A stretch of 57,427 nucleotides of DNA from positions 1 through 57,427 of the forward strand of contig CAKUIK010000009.1 of assembly GCA_934661005.1 (NCBI GenBank). The letters run 5' to 3'. Below are positions 1 through 9,100 of this stretch, in pieces. A program made the translations under genes and the position numbers. The DNA is from an uncultured Slackia sp. (GTDB taxonomy: Bacteria; Actinomycetota; Coriobacteriia; Coriobacteriales; Eggerthellaceae). Position 1 is the first letter of the stretch. Every line of letters starts with the position of its first letter. The notes under the pieces were generated by a model that was not told where the DNA came from, did not search any database, and was given only the letters and a program-made list of their open reading frames with translations.

Positions 1-115
1 AATAGTCCTAGAAATGTGTAAAAAATGCCTGCGAAGTTTGCAGCATCCACCCGCACGGCGTGGGCGATGGTTTGGCGCCACCGATTTCAGCACGTTACCG
101 GCGCTTGCTCGTCAG

Positions 116-2812
116 TTATCGCCGCCGCATCGAGAGGGGGGGGGCAATGATCCGCTCCATCGTCTTCTCGAGCAGGCCGATATCGATGGGCTTGGAAGTG
201 TGCGCGGTCATGCCCGCCTCAAGGCTGCTGCGCACGTCTTCAGAATACGCGTTCGCTGTCATAGCGATGATGGGAATAACAGAGCCAAGCGGGTTAGCAC
301 CCATGCGAATGGCACGCGTCGCCTCCAAGCCGTTCATCCTCGGCATCTGGATATCCATGAGGATGGCATCGAACTCGCCGGGCTTGACGCTGGCAAAGCG
401 CTCGACAATCGCCGCACCGTCGGGGCAGACCTCGCAGCTCGCACCATTCATCTCGAGCAGCGCGCAGAGGATCTCGGCATTGAGCTGGTTATCCTCCGCG
501 CATAAGAAGCGCATGCCGTTGAGCACAGAGGCGTCAGATGTCGGCGCCGTCGTGCTGCCGTGGACGCGACGCACGACGCCTTCGAGTTCCCCCAAGAAGA
601 ACGGGCGCGAGACGAAGCCATCGGCTCCTGCAGCCACGACGCGCTGGATGACCTGCCCGCGCAGCGCATGGTCGATGCAGAAGACGAGTGGCCCGTCCTC
701 CCCTGCCGCCTCTCGCAGCGCCGCGATGCTCGCCTCGAGCGCAGGGTCGTCGACACAACCTGCAAGAAGAATGACGTCTGCGTTGCGTACGGCCGCACCC
801 GCACATGCGTCCTCAACGCTCTTTGCAACGTCGAGGACGATGCCGGCTTCCTCGCAGCGCATGCTGATGTTACGCTCGAGGCGCTGCTCGCCGCACACAA
901 GCAGCATCCGCTCCACGCCGATGTCGTAGCTCGCATCCTTGTCGATGGCCAAATCGAGGATGACCGTGAACTTCGAGCCTTTGCCCAGCGCGCTCTCGAC
1001 CTCAATGCTACCGCCCATGAGCTCGACAATGTTCTTCGTGATGGCCATGCCCAGACCCGTACCCTGAACCTTGTTCGTACCTGAGGACTCCGCGCGAGAG
1101 AATGGGTCGAAGATGCATTTGAGGTACTCCTCATCCATGCCGATGCCTGTGTCGATCACCTCGAAAAGCAAGCGCGCATGGTCGGCATCGCCGCTGTCAA
1201 GCTCCGTGATACTGAACTCGATCCGGCCGCCATCCGGTGTGTACTTGACCGCGTTAGAGAGCAGGTTGAGTATGGCTTGCCGCAGCCTGACGCCATCAGC
1301 GATAAGGTACTCGTGGCGCAGGTCATTGACGAAGATATGGAATTCGTGATAGTGCTCGACGGCTTGGGCGCGGATGATGTTGTCAACTTGGTTGATCTGC
1401 TCCGCCAAACTCACCGGCACGAGCTGCAAGTCAACCTTGTCGGACTCAATCTTGCTCATGTCGAGGATGTCGTTGATAAGGCTGAGCATATGGTTGCTCG
1501 AGAGCTTGATTTTCTGAATGTAGTCCGCAAGCTGCTCTGGACTGTTCGTCCCGTGCTCCATGAGTCCCGTGATGCCAACGATAGCGTTCATCGGCGTGCG
1601 GATGTCGTGAGACATGTTGGCGAGAAAATCGCTCTTGGCATGGTTGGAGGCCTCTGCCTGGGAACGTGCCACCTGGGCATCGCGCACCGCGAACTCGAGC
1701 TCCTCGTTCTTGTTGTCGAGCTCAGCGTTGACGCGTTTGAGGTCCTCTGCGTTCTTGTGCTCGATCTCGATCACCTGGCGCTGCTTGGAGCGCAGGACGG
1801 CGTAGATCACCACAGCACATGCTGTCACGAGCGCGATCGCAAAGCCCATGACGAGTTTGACCGTCGTGTTGACGAGCTCAACGGTATTCGTCGCGACGTA
1901 GCGAGCCGGCACCAGGAAGACGAGCGTCCAATCGGCGCTGTCCATGCGGCTCAGGGCGTAGTAGTACTCCTCGCCGTCAAGAACGGCGTTCGAATAAGCG
2001 ACGCCGTTTGCCTCAAGCTCTGCGGCGGCCTTGTCAAAGGAGCTGCCGTGCAGGTACTGCATCTGCTTCAAAACGCTGAAAGCGTTGTGCCCCCTGATCA
2101 GGCTGTCGCTGCTGCTAAAGAGCTTAGAGCCGTCCTCGTCGACAACGACGACGTTATTCGCCCCGTCATATGCCTCGCACGAGAAATAGGGCTCGAGCTC
2201 CTCCATGTTGCACAGAAGGCCGGAGTAAACGAGCTCGGTATCTTGACCGTCGCCAAGCGACAGATGAACAGGCTGCTCAAGGCGCTGAAGAAACACCATC
2301 AAGGTCTTGTTGGTCGTCATGGTGTTGGTCACGTAGTTGATGCGCTCGGGATTGCCCAGCAGATGGTCCATCCCCTGCATGGACCCCTTGGGCCCCGTCT
2401 GGGTGTAGTAGCGCCCCTTGTCGTCGACCACGACAAGGTCGGTGCCCTCGTCTCCGAGATTGGCCAAACGGTGTTGCCTCTCCATGAGGGACACGAGCGC
2501 TTCTTCGTCCTGCGGACTCTCATCGCACAGATAGTTGACCTGCGTGTCAACGGCGCGCCATTTGCTGTCGATGACATCGTCGAGGCCGGCAAAGAGCTCC
2601 GTGGTTACCTCGCCCATCTGGCTTAGGCGCTCTTCGTAGAGCACGCGGTCGTTATAGCGGCCGTACGCACACAAGAACAGCAAGGCGCCCGCAATGACGA
2701 TGGCGAGAAACACCAGGAACACCGTCTTGGCTTGCTTTGCGGAGAAGTCCGCATCCGCACGCTCGAGGACGAGCAGACGCGGACCTCTTTCTTTATCGCT
2801 ATGATTCGGCAC
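116..2812 (-). CDS. Hybrid sensor histidine kinase with pseudo-receiver and receiver domains
   Basis: Membrane-bound two-component hybrid kinase of about 898 aa. Two hydrophobic segments near residues 30-52 and 320-342 bracket an extracellular sensor region of about 265 aa, probably Cache-like. A coiled linker follows, then a HisKA domain with the phospho-acceptor His in SHDIRTPMN, and a HATPase domain with NLLSNAVKYTPDGG (N box) and GTGLGMAITK (G2 box). After it comes a receiver-like segment that lacks the acceptor Asp (it reads VILLAG where the Asp is expected), then a canonical receiver with AEDNQLN, acceptor Asp in ILMDIQMPRMNG, and a Lys in SKPID. No HPt or DNA-binding output domain is present, so signalling needs a partner elsewhere. 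I chose GTG at 2812, which overlaps the stop of the upstream binding-protein gene by one base; TTG at 2824 is an alternative. The coupling suggests the kinase reads the state of that binding protein. A C9 run near the 3' end encodes part of the C-terminal tail. Confidence 0.9.
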   Translation of the reverse strand: MPNHSDKERGPRLLVLERADADFSAKQAKTVFLVFLAIVIAGALLFLCAYGRYNDRVLYEERLSQMGEVTTELFAGLDDVIDSKWRAVDTQVNYLCDESPQDEEALVSLMERQHRLANLGDEGTDLVVVDDKGRYYTQTGPKGSMQGMDHLLGNPERINYVTNTMTTNKTLMVFLQRLEQPVHLSLGDGQDTELVYSGLLCNMEELEPYFSCEAYDGANNVVVVDEDGSKLFSSSDSLIRGHNAFSVLKQMQYLHGSSFDKAAAELEANGVAYSNAVLDGEEYYYALSRMDSADWTLVFLVPARYVATNTVELVNTTVKLVMGFAIALVTACAVVIYAVLRSKQRQVIEIEHKNAEDLKRVNAELDNKNEELEFAVRDAQVARSQAEASNHAKSDFLANMSHDIRTPMNAIVGITGLMEHGTNSPEQLADYIQKIKLSSNHMLSLINDILDMSKIESDKVDLQLVPVSLAEQINQVDNIIRAQAVEHYHEFHIFVNDLRHEYLIADGVRLRQAILNLLSNAVKYTPDGGRIEFSITELDSGDADHARLLFEVIDTGIGMDEEYLKCIFDPFSRAESSGTNKVQGTGLGMAITKNIVELMGGSIEVESALGKGSKFTVILDLAIDKDASYDIGVERMLLVCGEQRLERNISMRCEEAGIVLDVAKSVEDACAGAAVRNADVILLAGCVDDPALEASIAALREAAGEDGPLVFCIDHALRGQVIQRVVAAGADGFVSRPFFLGELEGVVRRVHGSTTAPTSDASVLNGMRFLCAEDNQLNAEILCALLEMNGASCEVCPDGAAIVERFASVKPGEFDAILMDIQMPRMNGLEATRAIRMGANPLGSVIPIIAMTANAYSEDVRSSLEAGMTAHTSKPIDIGLLEKTMERIIAPPLSMRRR
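136..144. repeat. G9/C9 homopolymer inside the 3' end of the kinase gene
   Basis: Nine consecutive G on the plus strand are read as CCCCCCCCC in the kinase gene and encode the Ala-Pro-Pro-Leu part of its tail, eight codons before the stop. Adding or losing one base would replace the last residues (SMRRR) with a different tail and, in one frame, extend the protein. The tract is long enough to slip during replication; variation itself is not shown. Confidence 0.6.
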
Positions 2813-4614
2813 TAATCGTTCCAAACTACATCCGCGGGAGACAGGGTCTTGAACTTGCTCAAATACTCCTTCATGGCATCCAGACCCAGCACGCCGCTGT
2901 CCTGGAGATTGCCCTCCTGGGCCACCTCGTCGGTCACACCCGCAACGGCGACCTTGTAGGTAGCGTCGTCGTCGATCTTAAAGCCATCCGGAGCGGCGAG
3001 CACGTAAGGGTAGACATTGCCGTCGCCCGCGCGGTCGTAACCGGAGCCCATCAGCTCCTTGACGCGCTTGCCCGTGAGCGTGGCGGTCTTGATGTTGTCG
3101 GTCCAACCCGTGGGGACGACGGAGGAGATCTCCATGTCCGTAACGTCGCCGGCAAAGAGCGCGCCACTTACGCCGTCGACGTTGAGCTCGTCGCGGTTGC
3201 CGGGGTAGGGGTAGTACTTGTTGGTGGAGATGAGCGCCAGGTCGCCATCCGTCGCCTTGGCAAAGCAGATTCCGATCAGCTCGGCACAGGTGTCCGTGTC
3301 CAGCTTCTCGGTAACCGTGGTGAACACCTGAGACTTGTTGTTCACCAGAAGTGACTGGCTGTCATCGATTGCCTTCTCGAAGTCGGCCAAGTTGGCCTTG
3401 CCCTTGATGTAGTCGAGGCCTGCGTTTCCGATAGGAACGATGACACCCTCCCAGCCAGAGTAGATGAACGGAGCGGTGAGGCCCTCGTTGAGCTGGTCCA
3501 AGATCTCCGCGTAATAGCCGTCGGCCTTAGGCATGTAGTCCTTGAGCGGCAGCAGCGTGGTGTCGCTGTACGAGGAGTTGAAGGCCTGCATGCCCTCCAC
3601 CGTGGAGAAGACCTCCATCACATGCAGGGCATCCTCGAGCTTTTGCTCGTTGCCGGAATCCTGCAGATGTTTGTTCAGGCCCACATAGCTCGTGGTTTGC
3701 AGAATATAGGCGTTGTCTCTGCCATCCTCGGACAGATAGGGCATCAAGCCGATCTCGTCCGTAGTATCGTCGTCAGAGAAGTCGTTGTTGCTACCGAGCA
3801 TGAAAAGGGTGTTGCCCTTGGCAAATTCCTTCCTCGTGGCGTCATCGCTGACAGGGTCGCCCCCATCGTTGAGCATGCCCAGATCGCGCCACTTGTCGAG
3901 GTCTTCCATGGCCGTCTTCAGATCCTCGGACTCCGCGACCGTGGCCTTGCCGTCAAGGTAGTCGGCACGCCACTGGCGACCGTCGGGGGTGTTGAAAAAG
4001 CTCGTGTCGAGGATGTTGCACCAATACTGGAAGCCAAAACCCGGGTACTGGATCTGGGTGAGGCAGAGGTTTACGCCTGCCTCCTTGGCCTTGGATGCAA
4101 GCTCCTCAAGCTCCTTGAAGTTGGTGGGGAGCTCCCAGCCGTGTTCTTTAAGCAGCGTCTTGTTATAGGTGATGCCCAGGCAGGTGTAGCAGGTAGGCAG
4201 CATGTAGATGGCACCATCATCCGTCACGTCTTGGAGGCGGGCCTCGGTGTATTTGTCGGTAAAGTCATAGCCCGACAAGTCGATGAGCTTGTCGCCCACG
4301 TGCTCGTAGCTCGGCTCATACACAGTCGTAAAGTAGATATCCGACATATCGCCCGCTTTAAGGGACGCCTGGGTGTACGCCGTGTAGTTCTTGCCGCTGT
4401 AAGGGATGATCTCGAGGTTGATCTCTGGGTACTTCTTTGCAACGATGTCCTTGAACGCGCTGGCGTTGCGGAAAGGCGCCATGATAGTTATCACCTCATG
4501 CTCGCCGTCGGACTTTGCCGCACCCGAACCCCCGCAGCCCGTCAGCATGCCGGCAAGCAATGTCATGGAGCATACAAGGGCAACAAGCGCACCCCCGATC
4601 ATCTTTTTCTTCAT
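2812..4614 (-). CDS. Extracellular solute-binding lipoprotein with 5'-nucleotidase-C-like tail
   Basis: 600-aa exported lipoprotein. The N-terminus has a KKK start, a hydrophobic stretch and a lipobox (LTGC, Cys near residue 27). Residues of about 40-420 match family 1 ABC sugar/oligopeptide-type binding proteins (ITIMAPFRNASAFKDIV, then an LKAGDMSDIYF-like hinge region). The last 180 residues do not belong to that fold. They resemble the 5'-nucleotidase C-terminal domain: AELIGICFAKATDGDLALIS, then ALFAGDVTDMEISSVVP, then TLTGKRVKELMGSG, then YKVAVAG. No permease or ATPase gene is adjacent; the next gene is a hybrid kinase, so I infer a sensory rather than a transport role. The ATG at 4614 follows an AAAGGATC ribosome site. 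A G10 tract lies 33-42 bp upstream of the start. The ligand is unknown; a nucleotide or nucleotide sugar is only a guess from the tail. Confidence 0.85.
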   Translation of the reverse strand: MKKKMIGGALVALVCSMTLLAGMLTGCGGSGAAKSDGEHEVITIMAPFRNASAFKDIVAKKYPEINLEIIPYSGKNYTAYTQASLKAGDMSDIYFTTVYEPSYEHVGDKLIDLSGYDFTDKYTEARLQDVTDDGAIYMLPTCYTCLGITYNKTLLKEHGWELPTNFKELEELASKAKEAGVNLCLTQIQYPGFGFQYWCNILDTSFFNTPDGRQWRADYLDGKATVAESEDLKTAMEDLDKWRDLGMLNDGGDPVSDDATRKEFAKGNTLFMLGSNNDFSDDDTTDEIGLMPYLSEDGRDNAYILQTTSYVGLNKHLQDSGNEQKLEDALHVMEVFSTVEGMQAFNSSYSDTTLLPLKDYMPKADGYYAEILDQLNEGLTAPFIYSGWEGVIVPIGNAGLDYIKGKANLADFEKAIDDSQSLLVNNKSQVFTTVTEKLDTDTCAELIGICFAKATDGDLALISTNKYYPYPGNRDELNVDGVSGALFAGDVTDMEISSVVPTGWTDNIKTATLTGKRVKELMGSGYDRAGDGNVYPYVLAAPDGFKIDDDATYKVAVAGVTDEVAQEGNLQDSGVLGLDAMKEYLSKFKTLSPADVVWND

Positions 4615-4646
4615 TCGATGATCCTTTCCCCTTTTGGCGAGGAATT

Positions 4647-4656
4647 GGGGGGGGGG
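4647..4656. repeat. G10/C10 homopolymer in the binding-protein leader
   Basis: Ten consecutive G on the plus strand, read as C10 in the 5' leader of the leftward lipoprotein gene. It ends 32 bp before the start codon and about 20 bp upstream of the ribosome site. Length changes here could alter expression of the operon. Confidence 0.6.
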
Positions 4657-5050
4657 TTAAAGACCACCCTTGCTCCTCTATTCTCTTTAATTTGCGGCGT
4701 ATTATCCCATTAATTCGCTTGGATTATTTCCGTATTCGATATAAAAATGACATTTTATCCGAAGGGATCTTTTTCCTGTTCCCATCATTTTCCGCATGAA
4801 ATAGAGGGCGGTCGGGAGCTGCGGTTGGCAGCCACCGCACCCGAGCATGAGCATCGCCACGAGGTTGTCAGCGTCGCGTAACCTGTAGCCCACCCCCACC
4901 GTCACCACCGAAGAGCCGGAAATGAATGATCTATGGGGAGAATACGGGATAGTTCACCCGGAAAAGTGACCTCACCATGGAACAACGCCCATCAACATGG
5001 ATGAGGTTTCCAACATTTCACACACTTCTATGTTTCCAAATTCGTCAGCA

Positions 5051-5085
5051 ATAAAAAAGGTCAGGTGAAAAATATCACCTGACCT
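5051..5085 (-). terminator. Rho-independent terminator of tRNA-Arg(CCU)
   Basis: A 10-11 bp stem, AGGTCAGGTGA/TCACCTGACCT (5058-5085), is followed on the minus strand by a run of T (5058-5051). It lies 12 bp downstream of the leftward tRNA-Arg. Confidence 0.85.
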
Positions 5086-5097
5086 GCGGTTTTTTAA

Positions 5098-5173
5098 TGG
5101 TGCCCCCGGGCGGATTCGAACCGTCGACACCCGCTTTAGGAGAGCGGTGCTCTATCCCCTGAGCTACGGAGGC
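5098..5173 (-). tRNA. tRNA-Arg, anticodon CCU
   Basis: 76-nt cloverleaf on the minus strand with an encoded CCA. The acceptor arms GCCTCCG and CGGGGGC pair with one T-G wobble. The anticodon stem CCGCT/AGCGG holds the loop CTCCTAA, giving anticodon CCU, which reads AGG. The T-loop reads GGTTCGAATCC. It reads the rare AGG codon of a high-GC genome. Confidence 0.95.
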
Positions 5174-5271
5174 GTTTGGAAACTTCGTTATTCTAGCATG
5201 TCTTGCGCAGAATGAGACTCAGCCCTTACCAACGCAGCCGAAAATTACAGTCCATTCAGGGAAAATCGAAG

Positions 5272-5757
5272 TTAAAGACAAGCCGTCATATCATCGGGCG
5301 AGACGTAGTCGACGACCGCGAGCGTTTTCCCAAGGGGCATCAAAATCTTCAAGACGGTGTCGATTTGGGGAGACGTCACCCCTGATTCAGCTCTCGCAAT
5401 CACGGGTTGCTGAACTCCGCTCGCTTCAGATAAGGCTTTCTGAGACATCCCGTTTTCTTTCCTGGCTGAAACCATCGAATACATTACCTTCGTTTTTTCC
5501 TTTGACACCAAATTGAGCAATTTCCCATTTGAATACAGCTCATTGCACGCTAAATCGATGCCGTCATTCCATGAGATGCCATAGCCACCTGCGTCAACCT
5601 TGACGCTTTCAAACAGAGCTCTGTCCGAAAGCACCGCGAACGATTCCCACTTATCAAAAAGAGGTTCCACGTCGTATACCTTCGATTCGCCGCCCTCAAA
5701 CCAAACAAGCAACTCGTAATTGTCAAGAGGGAAGACCGATAGCACTTTCTTGAACAT
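5272..5757 (-). CDS. DUF2442 protein fused to an XRE-type helix-turn-helix
   Basis: 161-aa protein. Residues of about 1-85 match the DUF2442 family (FPLDNYELLVWFEGGESK, then YDVEPLFDK, then GYGISWNDGIDL). Residues of about 95-150 form an XRE/Cro-type helix-turn-helix (SARKENGMSQKALSEASGV, then RAESGVTSPQIDTVLKIL). The start ATG at 5757 is set by a GGAGGT ribosome site; an open frame extends further upstream but overlaps the previous gene without a ribosome site. The DUF4160 gene ends 16 bp upstream, so the two are one operon. DUF4160-DUF2442 pairs recur in bacteria and resemble toxin-antitoxin modules in size and arrangement, though no activity is established that I can cite. The HTH makes this the likely repressor or antitoxin partner. 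Confidence 0.8.
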   Translation of the reverse strand: MFKKVLSVFPLDNYELLVWFEGGESKVYDVEPLFDKWESFAVLSDRALFESVKVDAGGYGISWNDGIDLACNELYSNGKLLNLVSKEKTKVMYSMVSARKENGMSQKALSEASGVQQPVIARAESGVTSPQIDTVLKILMPLGKTLAVVDYVSPDDMTACL

Positions 5758-5773
5758 CACATACCTCCAACCG

Positions 5774-6028
5774 TTATTCGAGCGGCGGCAATCTCTTGAA
5801 CTCTTGCGTACGCCACATGTCCAAAAGCTCCGCTTCATTATCGCCTATCCAATCACGCACAAGAGTTAAAGCTCTTTGAGGTAGCCAACCGTCCAAAACA
5901 ACTCCGCCGACAATAGAAATCGCAAGAACATACTCGCCATAATACGCATGCACGTGAGGAGGATTGTGCTCGCTTTGTTGGAAATACATGCGAATAGTTA
6001 TCCCATAGAACGAAGCAATGAGTGGCAT
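5774..6028 (-). CDS. DUF4160 domain protein
   Basis: 84-aa single-domain protein of the DUF4160 family. Typical features are the N-terminal MPLIASFYGITIRMYF and the conserved HNPPHVHAYYGE segment with its His cluster, then a LPQRALTLVRDWI-like amphipathic helix and a WxxxxF-type end. ATG at 6028 follows an AGAGGA ribosome site. It is the first gene of a two-gene operon with the DUF2442-HTH gene. The His-rich patch could bind metal or be catalytic, but no function is proven. A toxin role is inferred only from context. Confidence 0.8.
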   Translation of the reverse strand: MPLIASFYGITIRMYFQQSEHNPPHVHAYYGEYVLAISIVGGVVLDGWLPQRALTLVRDWIGDNEAELLDMWRTQEFKRLPPLE

Positions 6029-6051
6029 TTCAATCCTCTCTACTTAATAAT

Positions 6052-6070
6052 ATCGTATAAGTTATAGTAT
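6052..6070. promoter_or_regulatory. Imperfect palindrome, candidate operator of the DUF4160/DUF2442 pair
   Basis: ATCGTATAAGTTATAGTAT is a 19-bp imperfect inverted repeat (half-sites TATAA/TTATA) lying 24 bp upstream of the DUF4160 start. It overlaps TATA-like sequences in the right place for a leftward promoter. Autoregulation by the XRE domain is an inference. Confidence 0.35.
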
Positions 6071-6196
6071 TTTATTTCTTATTAATAATCTAGGGCAAAT
6101 GGACATTCCTGGTTTGCGCTTTGGAAACGAAAGGAGCGTTCCTCCCGTCGCGGGCGCATAATTGTTTAGATTCTTAAACAACTTGAAAGGCATTGC

Positions 6197-9100
6197 ATGC
6201 TGCAACTCAAAGACGTTTGCAAGTCGTACACAACAGCCGACTTCACGCAGGTCGCGCTCGACCATGTGTCGCTTGCATTCCGCGACAACGAATTCGTCGC
6301 CATTCTGGGACCGTCAGGTTCAGGCAAAACGACGATGCTCAACATCGTCGGTGGCCTCGACCATTACGATTCGGGCGATTTGCTCATCGACGGCATCTCC
6401 ACCAAGCAATATCGCGATCGCGATTGGGATACCTATCGTAACAACCGCATCGGCTTCGTCTTCCAGGCATACAACCTCATTCCCCACCAAGCCATCTTGG
6501 AAAACGTGGAACTGGCCCTTACCCTTTCGGGCGTCTCGCGAGCCGAACGCCGCGAACGAGCATGCGCTGCCCTCGAACGCGTGGGGCTCGCCGAACACAT
6601 CAACAAGAAGCCAAGCCAGCTTTCTGGCGGCCAAATGCAACGCGTCGCCATCGCGCGTGCCCTGGTCAACGAGCCGGAAATCATTCTTGCCGACGAGCCC
6701 ACAGGCGCCCTTGACTCGAAAACGAGCGTCCAAATCATGGATTTGCTCACCGAAATCGCCGGCGATCGACTGGTAATCATGGTGACGCACAACCCTGAAC
6801 TGGCAGAACAATACGCCACGCGCACCGTGACCTTGGCCGACGGCGTTATCAAAAGTGACACGCGCCCCTTTGACCCCGACGCGAGCACCGAGGAGCACCG
6901 CGAAGCAAAAGCCGCACGCCAAACGAGCATGTCGTTTTTCACGGCGCTTTCGCTTTCCTTCAAAAACCTGCTCACGAAAAAAGGCCGCACACTCATGACC
7001 GCCTTCGCAGGCAGCATCGGCATTATCGGCATTGCGGCCATTTTGTCGCTCGCCAACGGCGTGAATCAATACATCGCGAACGTCGAGGAAAACACGCTTT
7101 CGGAATACCCGCTGCAAATCCAAGACCAGGGCTTCGACATGACCAGCATGATGACCATGGGCATGGGCGGTGCAGAAGATGTTTCGAATACGGGCGCAAG
7201 CTCGCAGGCAAGCGACACGAATGCTTCGAGCGATTCGGGCAAGCCGGTCCACGAGTCGAAAATGATTACGAGCATGTTCTCGAGCATCGGAAGCAACGAC
7301 CTTGCGTCGCTGAAGGAATACCTCGACAGCGGCGAAACCGACATCGACTCGTACGTGAATTCAATCGAATACGGCTACAGCGTTACGCCGCAGATATTCA
7401 ATTCGAATACCGACGACGGCATTCACCAGGTAAACCCCGACAAATCGTTCGCGAGTGTGGGACTAGGCGCATCGAGCAACGGCATCATGTCGTCGATGAT
7501 GAGCACAAATATCTTCTATAAGCTTCCCGCAAACATGAGCCAAGTCGATAATCAATACGACGTCGTTGCAGGTCACTGGCCTGAAAACTACAACGAAGTC
7601 GTGGCGGTGCTCACGCCGAATGGCAACGTGAGCGACTTCATGCTGTATTCTATGGGTCTGCGCGACCACAAAGAGCTCGAAGAAATGGTGCGCGAGTTCG
7701 CCAACGAAGAAGAGGTGCAGGTTCCCGACAGCACGCTCGACCTCGACTACGACGACCTCATGAATGTTGAATTCAAGCTCGTCAATGGCGCCGATTTCTA
7801 CCAGTATGACAGCGAGTACGGGGTTTGGAAAGATAAGAGCGGCGACTCCGACTTCATGAAGAACCTGGTCAATAATGGTGAGACGCTGAAAGTGTGCGGC
7901 GTGGTAAAGCCGAAGGAAGGCGAGAAAATCGCCTCGCTTTCGACTGGCCTGTATTACTCGAACGATCTGGTCAACCACCTCATCGACGAGGCATCCGATA
8001 AACAAATCGTGAAAGACCAGATGAAAAACCCTTCGACCAACGTGATTACGGGCAAGTCGTTCGCCGAGGAGGAAGATGAGGCGAAAGACGGCAACGGCTT
8101 CGATATGTCGAGCCTGTTCACGATTGACGGCGAAAAGCTGCAGAGCGCATTCACCTTCGACGAAAGTGCGCTAGCTGCGGGCCTTTCGAGCGCAGACCTC
8201 TCGGGCAGCATGAATTTGTCGGGGGCGGATATCGACTTGTCCAACATGCCAGCCTTCGATGCTTCGGGTGTTCAAATCGACCCGAGCAAGATTGACATGA
8301 GCCAGTTAAACCTCGACTTCAGCAATATCAAGCTTGATCTCGACGGCGTCCAGCCCGATATTAAGACCGATATTCTTACTCAAGGCGTCATGAGCATCAT
8401 GGGAGCCTACCCCGATTGGCTCCAAGCTCAAATCCAGGGCGATCACCCCGAATACGCCACCGACCAAAAAGCAGCGGTTGAGGCATACCTTGCCGACCCC
8501 GCCACGAAAGCCGCCATGCAGAAGGCCATCGCCGACAGCATCGATTTCAGTGGAGTAAGCGAACAAATCCAGAAACAATTGCAGGAGCAACTCTCGCAAC
8601 AATTGTCGCAGCAGTTGCAAGAGCAGCTTCTACCCGCACTCACTACGGCCATTTCGCAGCAGCTTCAAGCTCAGCTTTCCGTTGCTATGCAGTCGTACAT
8701 GCAAACAGCGATGGCGCAGGTCATGACGCAATATGGAGCGGCGATTCAAAACCAGGTTTCATCCGCGATGACCACCTACATGACCACTCTTTCGACGAAT
8801 ATGTCGAAAGCCATGGGGATCGACGAGGGCGCTTTTGCGGACGCTTTCCAAATGAACATGAGTGAGCAGGAGCTTTCCGAGCTTATGGCGAGCCTCATGT
8901 CGACCGAGCAGAGCAGCCACGACAACAACATGAAGAAGTTCGGTTGGGCCGATTACGCCAAGCCGGCGAGCATCGACATTTATCCGAAGGATTTCGAAAG
9001 CAAGCAAAGCGTGATTGATATCCTCGACGGATACAACGACAAAATGAACGCCGACGGCGAGGAAGACAAAGTCGTAAGCTATACCGACATCGTGGGTGCG

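Larger units (their letters stand above)
4615..5097. other. Intergenic region upstream of the binding-protein operon
   Basis: 483 bp without a convincing gene. It holds the presumed promoter and leader of the leftward binding-protein/kinase operon, the G10 tract at 4647-4656, and at its right end the terminator of the leftward tRNA-Arg gene. Short open frames here (for example 4702-4908) have no ribosome site or recognisable protein. I see no repeat or RNA gene in 4700-5040. Confidence 0.6.

Noticed and set aside
1178..2626. 482-aa open frame antisense to the hybrid kinase
   Set aside because: It mirrors the codon pattern of the kinase on the other strand, has no recognisable domain and no ribosome site.
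4702..4908. 68-aa leftward frame upstream of the lipoprotein gene
   Set aside because: No ribosome site and no recognisable sequence.
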